From Methylobacterium dankookense (GTDB lineage Bacteria; Pseudomonadota; Alphaproteobacteria; Rhizobiales; Beijerinckiaceae), in NCBI RefSeq assembly GCF_902141855.1, contig NZ_CABFVH010000030.1:1-64000 (forward strand): 64,000 nt of DNA. Reading direction: 5' to 3'. The notes under the pieces were generated by a model. It saw only the letters and a program-made list of their open reading frames with translations, had not been told where the DNA came from and made no database searches. Positions 25,017-33,411 of the stretch are shown in pieces (the first letter of the stretch is position 1; each line of letters begins with the position of its first letter). Both the position numbers and the translations under genes were made by a program.

Positions 25017-26141
25017 TCAGGCAATCCACCGCAGACGGTGGCGGACGAAGAAGTCGGAGGCCGCCACGCAGAGGACGATCACCGCCTGGATGAGCTGAAC
25101 CGCAGAGCCGGGGATCTGGTAGAAGACCTGCAGGCTCTGCCCCGCCACGAAGAGCACGCCCACGAGGGAGGCGGCGACGAGCACGCCGAGGGGGGTGTTG
25201 CGGGCGAGGAAGGCGATCAGGATCCCGGAGAAGCCGTAGCCGGTGGCGAAGGACTGGGTCAGCCGGTGCTCGGCGCCGGCGCAGATCACGAAGCCGGCCA
25301 TCCCCGCGAGCGCACCCGAGAGCAGGGTCGCCGCCAGCACGGTTCCCGTCATCGGCAGGCCCAGCGCCCGGCCCATGCGCGGGTTGTCGCCGGCCACCCG
25401 CATCAGGAAGCCGACCCGGCTGCCGCCGACGAGCCAGGCGCCGGCAAGCACCAGGGCGAGGGCGAGGGGGAGGCCCCAATTGAGGTTCTGCCAGCCGATC
25501 TCGGCCAGCCGCTCGGAGGCGTCGAAAAGGGCGGAGTTCGGGAAGCTGGTCGCCGGGTCCCGCCAGGGGCCGTAGAGCAGGTGCAGCAGGAGGTTCAGCG
25601 CGACGTAGTTGAGCAGCAGCGTCGAGATGATCTCGTTGAGCCTGATCCGGAGGCGCAGCAGCACCGGCGCGAGCATCCAGGCCGCGCCCCCGAGTGCGGC
25701 GGCGCAGGCCATGAGGATGAGGCGGACCGGCTCCGGCCCGAGATCGGCGAGGGAGACCGCTGTGGCGAGGACGGCGCCGATGATCATCTGGCCCTCGAGG
25801 CCGATGTTCCAGAACCGGACCCGGAAGGCGAAAGCGGCGCCGAGCCCGACGATGGCGAGCGGCGCGGCCTGGATCAGCACCGCGGCGAGGCTCTCCGGGC
25901 TCGTCAGGATCGAGACCACGAATTCCTGCGCGAGGTCGGCGAGGCCGACGCCCGCGCCGACGAGGATCGCGCAGGCGCAGGCGATGCCGGCGGCGAGCCC
26001 GCCCGCGAGCGCTGCGGCCTGCAGGCGCGCCGAGGCGTGCTGACGGATCTCGACGCCGAGCCGGCCGCGCCGGCGGCGGCCGGGCGCGGTCGCAGCGGCG
26101 GCCGGGAGGGGCCGGTGGAGGGCGGGGCTGATCTCAGACAT
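25017..26141 (-). CDS. ABC transporter permease, BMP/nucleoside type (first permease)
   Basis: 374 aa from ATG 26141, whose start overlaps the ATPase gene end by eight bases. A basic, alanine-rich cytoplasmic start precedes roughly nine membrane helices; R-F-W-N-I-G-L-E-G-Q-M-I-I-G-A and the N-E-I-I-S-T-L-L-L-N-Y-V stretch are typical of the NupP/YufP group. It works with the permease encoded ten bases downstream. Confidence 0.86.
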   Translation of the reverse strand: MSEISPALHRPLPAAAATAPGRRRRGRLGVEIRQHASARLQAAALAGGLAAGIACACAILVGAGVGLADLAQEFVVSILTSPESLAAVLIQAAPLAIVGLGAAFAFRVRFWNIGLEGQMIIGAVLATAVSLADLGPEPVRLILMACAAALGGAAWMLAPVLLRLRIRLNEIISTLLLNYVALNLLLHLLYGPWRDPATSFPNSALFDASERLAEIGWQNLNWGLPLALALVLAGAWLVGGSRVGFLMRVAGDNPRMGRALGLPMTGTVLAATLLSGALAGMAGFVICAGAEHRLTQSFATGYGFSGILIAFLARNTPLGVLVAASLVGVLFVAGQSLQVFYQIPGSAVQLIQAVIVLCVAASDFFVRHRLRWIA

Positions 26142-27636
26142 GGTGCACCATGGCTGCGCCGACGGCGTTGCGGTCGGCCGGGGTGTCGAACTCGGCGACG
26201 ATCCGGCCGCGGCTCATGACGCCGACGCGGTCTGACAGGAGGAGCACCTCGTCGAGATCCTCGCTGATCAGGAGGATGGCGGCGCCCGCGTCCCGCGCCG
26301 CGCGCAGGCGCTGGTGGACGGCCCCCGAGGCGCGGACGTCGAGACCGCGCGATGGGCTGTGGGCCAGAACAACCCGGGGCGGGTCGGCGAATTCGCGGGC
26401 GACGACGAGCTTCTGGGCGTTGCCGCCCGAGAGCAGGCTCGCCTTCTGGCGGGGCGCGCGCACACCCTGCACGTCGAAGGCCCGGACCGCCTCGGCGGTG
26501 GCCGCGCGCACGGCGCGCCGGTCGAGCCGGAACCAGCTCCCGAACCGACCCGAGAGCACGGCGCCGGCCGCGTAGTTCTCGGCGACCGAGAGGCCGCCGG
26601 CCAGCGCGTAGGCGGAGCGGTCGGCGGGGATCGCGGCGAGCCCGAGGCCGCGACGCGCCCGGGTGGTCATCCGGCAAAGGTCCCCTGCCCCGTCGAGCTC
26701 GATGCTGCCGGCGCACGGCGCGCGCACGCCCATCAGGATCTCGGCGAGCTCGGTCTGCCCGTTCCCGCCGACGCCGGCGATGCCGTAGATCTCGCCCGCC
26801 CGCACGACGATGGTCGCGTCGGACAGGACCTGAAGGCCGTCGGCCCGGGTCCCGGCGAGGGCCGCAATCCGCAGGAGCGGGTCGCCGATCCGCTTGGCGG
26901 GCATCCGCTCCCGTTCCACCGAGGCGCCAACCACCAGGGCGGTCAGCTCGGGGAGCGAGAGCGCGTCGGGGTCGGCGCTCGCCACCGTCCGGCCGCCGCG
27001 CATCACGGTGACGCGGTCCGCGTGGCGCTTCACCTCGCCGAGCTTGTGCGTGACGAGCACCACGGCGCAGCCCTCCTCGGCCAGGCGGCGCATGGTCAGG
27101 AGCATCTGCTCCGCCTCGCGGTCGGTGAGCACGGCGGTGGGCTCGTCGAGGACGAGGATGCGCGCGCCCTCGACCAGGACCTTCAGGATCTCGACGCGCT
27201 GCTGCTCGGCGACCGACAGAAGGCCGACCGGCCGGTCGAGGTCGAGGGCGAAGCCCAGCGCCTCGCAGTGGCGCCGCACCGCCTCCTCGACGGCGCGCAG
27301 CCCGGCACCGTAAGAGGGCGGGCCTTGCGACAGGAGGATGTTCTCCAGCGCCGTGAAGGCCTTCACCAGCTTGTAGTGTTGGTGAACCATGCCGATCCCG
27401 AGGCGCTTGGCCGTGCGCGGGCCGTCGATGACCACCTCCGTGCCGTGGACGCGGATCTGCCCGGCATCGGGCCGGTAGAGGCCGACGGCCACGTTCATCA
27501 GCGTCGACTTGCCGGCGCCGTTCTCGCCGAGCAGGGCGTGGACCTCGCCCGGATAGGCGGCGAAGCTGGCCTCGGACAGGGCGCGGAAGCCGTCGAAGGC
27601 TTTCGAGACGGCGGTCATGTCGAGGGCGGCGCGCAT
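26134..27636 (-). CDS. ABC transporter ATP-binding protein, two-domain BMP/nucleoside type
   Basis: 500 aa with two fused ATPase domains. Domain 1 has a full Walker A (G-E-N-G-A-G-K-S-T) near residue 40 and Walker B I-L-V-L-D-E-P-T-A-V-L-T. Domain 2 has the degenerate loop G-V-G-G-N-G-Q-T-E-L near 290 and a B motif V-V-L-A-H-S-P-S-R-G-L-D without the catalytic Glu. One intact and one degenerate site is normal in this transporter family (NupO/YufO, RbsA). It probably energises both downstream permeases. Confidence 0.88.
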   Translation of the reverse strand: MRAALDMTAVSKAFDGFRALSEASFAAYPGEVHALLGENGAGKSTLMNVAVGLYRPDAGQIRVHGTEVVIDGPRTAKRLGIGMVHQHYKLVKAFTALENILLSQGPPSYGAGLRAVEEAVRRHCEALGFALDLDRPVGLLSVAEQQRVEILKVLVEGARILVLDEPTAVLTDREAEQMLLTMRRLAEEGCAVVLVTHKLGEVKRHADRVTVMRGGRTVASADPDALSLPELTALVVGASVERERMPAKRIGDPLLRIAALAGTRADGLQVLSDATIVVRAGEIYGIAGVGGNGQTELAEILMGVRAPCAGSIELDGAGDLCRMTTRARRGLGLAAIPADRSAYALAGGLSVAENYAAGAVLSGRFGSWFRLDRRAVRAATAEAVRAFDVQGVRAPRQKASLLSGGNAQKLVVAREFADPPRVVLAHSPSRGLDVRASGAVHQRLRAARDAGAAILLISEDLDEVLLLSDRVGVMSRGRIVAEFDTPADRNAVGAAMVHHV

Positions 27637-27714
27637 GGGCAGTCGCGGCTCCGGCTGGGAAGACGGCGGGGAATGGGGCGCCGCCGGCAGGGCCGGCGGT
27701 GCGGGCTCAGGGGC

Positions 27715-28800
27715 TCAGCGCTGCGTGACGACGCCGGGCACGAACCAGTCCATCTTCCAGAGGTCGGCGTCAGAGAGCGTCGCGCCGGCCGCCACGCGCT
27801 CCTTGCCGTCGCGGTCGGCGAGCGGCCCGCCATAGACCTTCTTGCCGTCGATGATCGCCTGGCGCTCGGCCTTGACCCTGTCGGCGGCCTCCTTCGGCAC
27901 GTCGGCCCCGCAGCAGGCGATGTCCGGCCCGCCATCCTTGATCGAGAGGAAGGCGCCGTAGGGGGACGGCTCCCAGGTGCCCGCGCCGATCTTCTTGATG
28001 GTCGGGATCAGGTAGCGGTCCCAGAACCACACGAGCGAGCAGACCGAGGCCTTGGGGGCGAACTCCTTCATGTCGCGGTGGTGGCCGGTGGCGTGGATGC
28101 CCTTCTCCTGCGCCACGATCTGTGGGGTCGGCGTGTCGACGTGCTGGCCGATCACGTCGATGCCCTGGCCGGCGAGCGCCTCGGCGGCGGCGCGCTCCTT
28201 GACTGGGTCGTTCCAGGAGCCCGTGTAGATCGCGGTGGTGGTCGCCTTCGGATTGATCTGCCGGGCGCCCATCTCGTAGGCGTTGATCGTCCAGTTGACG
28301 ACGCCGAACGGGTTGGCGGCAACGAAGCCGAGCTTGCCCTCCTTGGAGACCGCCCCGGCGGCCATGCCGCAGAGATAATGCGACTCGTAGGTGCGACCGT
28401 AGAAGGATTCGAGGTTCGGGCCGTTGGTCGTGCCCGAGCCGTTCAGGAACGCGACCTTCGGATACTTCTCGGCGAGCTCCTTGAAGGCGTCGGAATAGCC
28501 GAAGGCGGTGCCGATGATGACGTTGTAGCCGCGCTTGATGAACAGCTCGACCGCCGGGCGGATCGCGCTCGCGCTCTCCTTGATGCCCTCGACCACGGCG
28601 ATCTGGATGCCGAGCGCCTGCTCGGTGCGCACCCGGCTCTCCTCGAAGGCCTGGGACCAGCCGCCGTCGGTCCTGGGCCCGTACAGGACCATGGCGACCT
28701 TGGGCGTGCCCTCCGGCTTGAACGGGGCGGCGGAGGCGGTCTGGGCCTGGCCGGCGAGAGCCAGTCCGAGGGCCGCGCAGGTGGCAACGCGTCGGATCAT
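27715..28800 (-). CDS. BMP-family periplasmic substrate-binding protein
   Basis: 361 aa from ATG 28800 with AAGGGGA upstream. Sec signal peptide (M-I-R-R-V-A-T-C-A-A-L-G-L-A-L-A) ending A-S-A; there is no lipobox Cys at the cleavage site, so it is soluble rather than a lipoprotein. BMP/Med signature: V-A-M-V-L-Y-G-P-R-T-D-G-G-W-S-Q-A-F, then G-T-A-F-G-Y-S-D-A and N-G-S-G-T-T-N-G-P-N. The family binds nucleosides, purines and some other heterocycles. First gene of the importer operon. The adjacent molybdenum hydroxylase suggests an N-heterocyclic substrate. Confidence 0.87.
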   Translation of the reverse strand: MIRRVATCAALGLALAGQAQTASAAPFKPEGTPKVAMVLYGPRTDGGWSQAFEESRVRTEQALGIQIAVVEGIKESASAIRPAVELFIKRGYNVIIGTAFGYSDAFKELAEKYPKVAFLNGSGTTNGPNLESFYGRTYESHYLCGMAAGAVSKEGKLGFVAANPFGVVNWTINAYEMGARQINPKATTTAIYTGSWNDPVKERAAAEALAGQGIDVIGQHVDTPTPQIVAQEKGIHATGHHRDMKEFAPKASVCSLVWFWDRYLIPTIKKIGAGTWEPSPYGAFLSIKDGGPDIACCGADVPKEAADRVKAERQAIIDGKKVYGGPLADRDGKERVAAGATLSDADLWKMDWFVPGVVTQR

Positions 28801-29092
28801 GTGATGTCCCCTTGTCTTCGCCGGCCGTGGATCGGCCCGTTCTTCAGCGAATTCGTGCGTTGCCGCGGGCGCGCTCGCCCTCGGCGCATGCCGGTCCGGC
28901 CGCCGGACCGGCCGCGACGGCGCGCGCCCGGGGCGACGACAGCCTGATCTGTCTCCTGCGGCCGGCCGATACGGTCGGCGTCCGCTTCAATGCTGCCCGG
29001 TCGCAGACTTCGCGCGCCGGGCACGGCATCGGATTCTCGGTGGGCGTCGGACCGGCGGCCCGGCGCTCCTGAAGGCCGTGCGGGCCGCGGGC

Positions 29093-31480
29093 TCAGGTGC
29101 CCGCGACGGCGGCGTGAATCATGCTCGGGGTGATCGGCACATGCCGGAACGGGGCGCCGCCGAGGGGGCGCAGGGCGTCCTCGATGCCGGAGGCGACCAC
29201 GGCGCCGACCGGGATGCAGCCGGCCTCGCCGACGCCCTTCACGCCGAGCGGATTGAGGGGCGAGGGCGTCTCGAGGTGGAGGATCTCCACCGGCGGCACC
29301 TCGGTGGCGTAGGGGATCAGGAAGTCGACGAAGTTCGCGTTGATCGGGTTGCCGTCCTCGTCGAACTCGATCCGCTCGTAGAGGGCGCCGCCGAAGCCCT
29401 GGGCGATGCCGCCCAGCACCTGTCCCTCGACGATGGTCGGGTTGATCATCGTGCCGCAATCGTGGACGCAGACGTAGCGTAGCACCTTGACCGCGCAGGT
29501 CACCGGGTCGACCTCAAAGAGGCCACCGTGCACGCCGTAGGCCCAGGTGGCGCAGGGCGGGCTGTAATAGTCGGTGGCCTCCAGGCCCGGATGCTCGCCC
29601 GGCCGCAGGGCCGGCCCGTCGTGGCGGCTCGCGGGCGCGAACTGGGTCGCGGCCTTGGCGGCCTCGTTGAAGGCGTAGCGCAGGGGGTTCGTGGCGGTCG
29701 CCACCGCCGCCAGCGAGACGTGGCGGTTCGTGCCGCGCACCCAGGCCGCCCCCTCGCGCAGGTCGATCGCCTCAGCGTCGACCTCGAGCATGTTGGCGGC
29801 GGCCGCGATGGCCTTGGCCCGCACGAGCGCGGCGGATTGGTGGATGGCGTTGCCCGAGACCACGGCGGCGCGGCTCGCGAAGGTGGCGACCCCCCAGTCG
29901 AAGGCCTTGGTGTCGCCCTCGACCACGATCACGTCCTCGACGGCCACGCCGAGCTGGTCGGCGACGATCTGGGCGAAGACCGTGTCGTGGCCCTGGCCCT
30001 GGCTGGTCAAGCCCGTGTTGACGTAGACCTTGCCGGTGATCGGATGCACCCGGACATGGCCGCCCTCGTAGGGGCCGAGGCCGGTCCCCTCCACGTAGAA
30101 GGCGAGGCCGAGGCCGAGATAGCGCCCCTGCCCCCGGGCGAGTTCCTGCTCCTCGGCGAAGCCGGCCGCGCCGAGGCGCTCGGCCAGCAGGGCGAGGGCC
30201 CGGTGGTACTGCCCGCTGTCGAGGCTCACCGGCAGGCCGTCGGCGAAGAGCAGGCCCGAGCGCAGGAGCGGGAATTCGTGGTCGGCCACGAGGTTGCGGC
30301 GGCGCACCTCGAACCGGTCGAGGCCGAGTTCCTCGGCGAGCTGGTCGAGGGCGCGCTCGATGGCGAAGGTCGCCTGCGGCCGGCCGCAGCCCCGGTAGGG
30401 CGTCACCGGCACCGTCGGCGTGTAGACGCAGCGGAACTCCACCTCGATGTTGGGGATCCGGTAGGCGCCGGCGATGGATGTCGAGGCCACCTGCGGGATG
30501 GCGATCCCGTAGGGGATGAAGGCGCCGGTATCGTGCAGGAAGAGGTCGCGCAGGGCGATCACCTCGCCTGTCCTGCGGGCGTGGAGCTCGATCTCGTGGA
30601 TCTGGGTGCGTTCCTGCGAGGAGCCGATGAAGTTCTCGCGCCGGTCCTCGATGTACTTGACCGGGCGGCCGAGCGCCCGGGCCGCCATCGGCACCAGAAG
30701 CTCGTCGGGATAGAACTGGTAGACCTTCTGGCCGAAGCCTCCGCCGACGTCGGGGGCGACGACTCGGACCTTGTCCTCGTCGAGGCCGAGGATCGAGGCC
30801 AGCGCCCCGCGCACCGAGATCGGCGCCTGGGTGCCGTCCCAGACCGTCAGCTCGCCGGTGACGGCGTCGAACATTGCGGCGACCGCCCGGCACTCCATCG
30901 GCGCCGCGGTGGAGCGGTCGACCTGGACGCGGATGCGGGTGACGTGCTCGGCCTGCGCCATGGCCCGGGCGGGATCGCCCGAGACCTGCCGGAAATGGGC
31001 CGCGACGTTGTTGGGATGCGTCGCGTGGACCAGGGGCGCCCCGTCCATCACGGCGCGCTCCAGGTCGACCTCGACCGGCAGCGGGTCGTAATCGACGTCC
31101 ACGAGGGCTGCGGCGTCCTCGGCGGTGTAGCGGTCCACCGCCACCACCATCGCCACCGGCTGGCCCACATGGAAGACGTCGCCGCGGGCGAGCGGGCGCT
31201 GCGTGCGCGGGTCGGTCATCGAGGGGTGCGGGATGAGCTGGGGCAGCTCGATGTCGAGCGCGCCGATCTCGTCACAGGTATAGACCGCGGCGACGCCCGG
31301 GTGCGCGCGGGCGGCGGCCGCGTCCACCGAGCGGATCCGCGCCCGGGCGAAGGGGCTGCGCACGAAGGCCGCGTGGAGCGGGCTCGGTAGCGGGATGTCG
31401 TCGACGAAGGAGCCCTCGCCGCGCAGGAGCTTGGGATCGATGTTGCGGCGGATCCGGGCGCCGAAGGAGCGGGTCGACAC
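29093..31480 (-). CDS. coxL: Molybdenum hydroxylase large subunit (CoxL/XDH family)
   Basis: 795 aa from GTG 31480, which follows GGGGAAGG at ideal spacing. The in-frame sequence above it is a shadow of coxS. Xanthine-dehydrogenase-type features: G-G-G-F-G-Q-K (246-252), molybdopterin-binding segments, and a catalytic Glu in G-V-G-E-A-G close to the C-terminus. The active-site loop reads P-Y-R-G-C-G-R (361-367), not the A-Y-R-C-S-F-R of form I CO dehydrogenase, so CO is unlikely. It probably hydroxylates an N-heterocycle or aldehyde. Last gene of the coxMSL-like operon. Confidence 0.87.
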   Translation of the reverse strand: MSTRSFGARIRRNIDPKLLRGEGSFVDDIPLPSPLHAAFVRSPFARARIRSVDAAAARAHPGVAAVYTCDEIGALDIELPQLIPHPSMTDPRTQRPLARGDVFHVGQPVAMVVAVDRYTAEDAAALVDVDYDPLPVEVDLERAVMDGAPLVHATHPNNVAAHFRQVSGDPARAMAQAEHVTRIRVQVDRSTAAPMECRAVAAMFDAVTGELTVWDGTQAPISVRGALASILGLDEDKVRVVAPDVGGGFGQKVYQFYPDELLVPMAARALGRPVKYIEDRRENFIGSSQERTQIHEIELHARRTGEVIALRDLFLHDTGAFIPYGIAIPQVASTSIAGAYRIPNIEVEFRCVYTPTVPVTPYRGCGRPQATFAIERALDQLAEELGLDRFEVRRRNLVADHEFPLLRSGLLFADGLPVSLDSGQYHRALALLAERLGAAGFAEEQELARGQGRYLGLGLAFYVEGTGLGPYEGGHVRVHPITGKVYVNTGLTSQGQGHDTVFAQIVADQLGVAVEDVIVVEGDTKAFDWGVATFASRAAVVSGNAIHQSAALVRAKAIAAAANMLEVDAEAIDLREGAAWVRGTNRHVSLAAVATATNPLRYAFNEAAKAATQFAPASRHDGPALRPGEHPGLEATDYYSPPCATWAYGVHGGLFEVDPVTCAVKVLRYVCVHDCGTMINPTIVEGQVLGGIAQGFGGALYERIEFDEDGNPINANFVDFLIPYATEVPPVEILHLETPSPLNPLGVKGVGEAGCIPVGAVVASGIEDALRPLGGAPFRHVPITPSMIHAAVAGT

Positions 31481-31494
31481 GGGCTGCCTTCCCC

Positions 31495-32025
31495 TCAGCG
31501 GAGCGCCAGGCGCGCGGCGGCCTGGCGGTAGGCCGCGACGATGCCCTGATAGCCGGTGCAGCGGCAGAGATTGCCCGAGAGCACGTCGCGGATCCCCTCC
31601 TCGGACAGGTCTACGGGCTCGCCGGATTCGAAATGGCTCAGGATGTTCATGATGAAGCCGGGCGTGCAGTAGCCGCATTGCAGGGCGTGGCAGTCGCGGA
31701 AGGCCTCCTGCAGCGGGTGCAGCGTGCCGTCCTCGGCGGCGACCGACTCGATGGTGCGGACCCGGCAGCCGGAGGCCTGCATGGCAAGCGTCAGGCAGGA
31801 GCGGGCCGCCACCCCGTCGATCATCACGGTGCAGGCGCCGCAGACCCCGTGCTCGCAGCCCACATGCGTGCCGGTGAGGCCGAGCTCGTGCCGCAGGAAG
31901 TCGGAGAGCAGGGTGCGGACGCTGACCTCGCGGGTCAACGCCTCGCCGTTCACGGTGAGGCTTACAGCAATCCTCGGGTCGGCGGAGACTTCCGGGAGCG
32001 GGCGCCTGATCTTGCCGCGGGACAT
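31495..32025 (-). CDS. coxS: Molybdenum hydroxylase small [2Fe-2S] subunit (CoxS)
   Basis: 176 aa. Two iron-sulfur clusters are fully liganded: plant-type Cys57, Cys62, Cys65 and Cys77 (G-C-E-H-G-V-C-G-A-C), and the second, Cys117, Cys120, Cys154 and Cys156 (C-G-Y-C-T-P-G-F and C-R-C-T-G-Y). It passes electrons from the molybdenum site to FAD on CoxM. An N-terminal ~18-residue basic extension precedes the ferredoxin fold. Order M-S-L with 14-bp gaps. Confidence 0.92.
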   Translation of the reverse strand: MSRGKIRRPLPEVSADPRIAVSLTVNGEALTREVSVRTLLSDFLRHELGLTGTHVGCEHGVCGACTVMIDGVAARSCLTLAMQASGCRVRTIESVAAEDGTLHPLQEAFRDCHALQCGYCTPGFIMNILSHFESGEPVDLSEEGIRDVLSGNLCRCTGYQGIVAAYRQAAARLALR

Positions 32026-32039
32026 GGCGGGGGATCCCT

Positions 32040-32900
32040 CTACTGGGCGCGGGACAGGGCGGCGGCGACCGCGCGCCGGAGGAGGCCGGCGAGGAGGTGG
32101 CGCCGGTAGGCGGTGGTGGCGTGGGCGTCGTCGGGCGCGGTGACTGAGTCGCGGGCGGCTTCGGCGGCGGCGTGCAGGGCGGCCTCGGAGAAATCGTTCT
32201 CGGCCAGGATCTTCTCGGCGAGGCGGAGGCGGACCGGTCGCGAGGCGATGCCGCAGGCGGCGAGCGCCACCGCGTGCGGGCCGCCTCGTCGGCGGCGGAT
32301 CAGGGCGCCCACCGCGGCGAGGGCGTAGTCGCCGCGGCGGCGGGCGAATTCCTCGAAGGCCCAGCCGGTGCCGGGGGGCAGGACGGGGAAGCGGGCCTCG
32401 ACCACGATCTCGTCGGGCGCGCGGGCCGTGGTCAGGTGGAACTGGAAGAAGGCGTCGGCGGCGATCTCGCGACGCCCCTGCGGCCCCTGCGCGACCACGC
32501 TCCCGTCCATCAGGACGAGCAGCATCGGCATCTCGGCGGCGGCGTCCGCGTGGCAGAGGCTGCCGACGACGGTGCCGCGGGTCCGGATCGGGATGTGCGC
32601 GACATGGGCCATCGCCGCGCGGATCAGCGGGTTCGCCCGCTGGACCTCGGGGCTCAGCTCCAGCGTGCGGTGGCGGACCATCGCCCCGACCGAGATCCAG
32701 CCGTTCGCGACCGAGAGCGCGTGCAGGCCCTCAACATGCTGGATGTCGACGAGGCGCCCGGGCGCGGCGAGCCGCAGGTTCAGCGCCGGAACGAGGCTCT
32801 GGCCGCCCGCCAACACCATCGCGGACGGATCGCCCGCCAGCAGCGCCACGGCCTCGTCGAGCTTCCGCGGAGCGGCGTATTCGAACAGCGACGGCTTCAT
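32040..32900 (-). CDS. coxM: Molybdenum hydroxylase medium FAD-binding subunit (CoxM)
   Basis: 286 aa from ATG 32900. FAD-binding family marks are A-G-G-Q-S-L-V-P-A-L-N-L-R near residue 32 and G-S-L-C-H-A-D-A-A-A-E around 112, both contacting the FAD pyrophosphate, followed by the CO-dehydrogenase flavoprotein C-terminal domain. First gene of coxMSL. Upstream is a 511-bp gap with a palindrome that overlaps the presumed promoter. Confidence 0.9.
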   Translation of the reverse strand: MKPSLFEYAAPRKLDEAVALLAGDPSAMVLAGGQSLVPALNLRLAAPGRLVDIQHVEGLHALSVANGWISVGAMVRHRTLELSPEVQRANPLIRAAMAHVAHIPIRTRGTVVGSLCHADAAAEMPMLLVLMDGSVVAQGPQGRREIAADAFFQFHLTTARAPDEIVVEARFPVLPPGTGWAFEEFARRRGDYALAAVGALIRRRRGGPHAVALAACGIASRPVRLRLAEKILAENDFSEAALHAAAEAARDSVTAPDDAHATTAYRRHLLAGLLRRAVAAALSRAQ

Positions 32901-32995
32901 CGGCAGCCCTCACGCAACCGTTGCAGGATGGCGTTCCGGACGCGGATTCCCCTCGGGAAGGACGGCTCCATCGGGCTGAATATCCACATGGTGAA

Positions 32996-33014
32996 CATCA
33001 TATCCTCAATGATG
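32996..33014. promoter_or_regulatory. Inverted repeat CATCAT-n7-ATGATG upstream of coxM
   Basis: A perfect 6-bp-arm inverted repeat overlaps the suggested minus-strand -10 hexamer, about 100 bp before the coxM start. It is a candidate repressor site; no cognate regulator gene is adjacent. Confidence 0.35.
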
Positions 33015-33246
33015 ATACGACGAGGCCAAGGGCGTCAATCGGATTATTCCTATAATGAAATGATTTTTCTTGATAGGAACTATCGGTGCGAAGCCCGATC
33101 GGCGAACCCCGAAGCAGGAACCGTGCCGGATTGCCCGTTCGATGTAGATCCCGGAGCGCCAGACGGCCGGACCGACCGCCCGAATCCAGTATTGCGTCGG
33201 GAGATCCCAACGGTATCTGCGACGACGCGCAGGGCCTCTCGCGAGA

Positions 33247-33291
33247 GCATCTTTCGCGGAAGTGGTTGCCGGTTCCGCGAAAGAAAATGCG
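33247..33291 (-). repeat. Short intergenic repeat, copy E
   Basis: CTTTCGCGGAAGTGG, then TTGCCGGTTCCGCGAAAG, is itself an imperfect hairpin and matches the reverse complement of copy D (16157-16202). It lies just before the 3' end of the VWA operon. Confidence 0.65.
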
Positions 33292-33411
33292 GCTCAATCA
33301 ATGAGATGGACCATTTTCCGCGATCCAAGGATCATGGAAGATGGTCTGGACGGCCGTGCGGATGCGCCGGCCGAGCGGCCGAACGCGGAGTTCGGTCGCG
33401 ATGATCCGCTG

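Larger units (their letters stand above)
32901..33411. other. 511-bp intergenic region: coxM promoter side and repeat copy E
   Basis: No gene is supported. 32985-33090 is AT-rich and on the minus strand offers TTGACG (33033-33038) and TATCAT (33012-33017) with 15-bp spacing, a weak promoter for coxMSL. Repeat copy E occupies 33247-33291. The rest contains only shadow frames. Confidence 0.4.

Noticed and set aside
26314..28947. 877-codon plus-strand frame opposite the BMP importer genes
   Set aside because: It spans two real minus-strand genes with intact Walker motifs and a signal peptide; the frame shows only shadow composition.
29093..32900. Aerobic CO dehydrogenase
   Set aside because: The large-subunit loop is P-Y-R-G-C-G-R, not A-Y-R-C-S-F-R, and coxDEF accessory genes are not in the operon.
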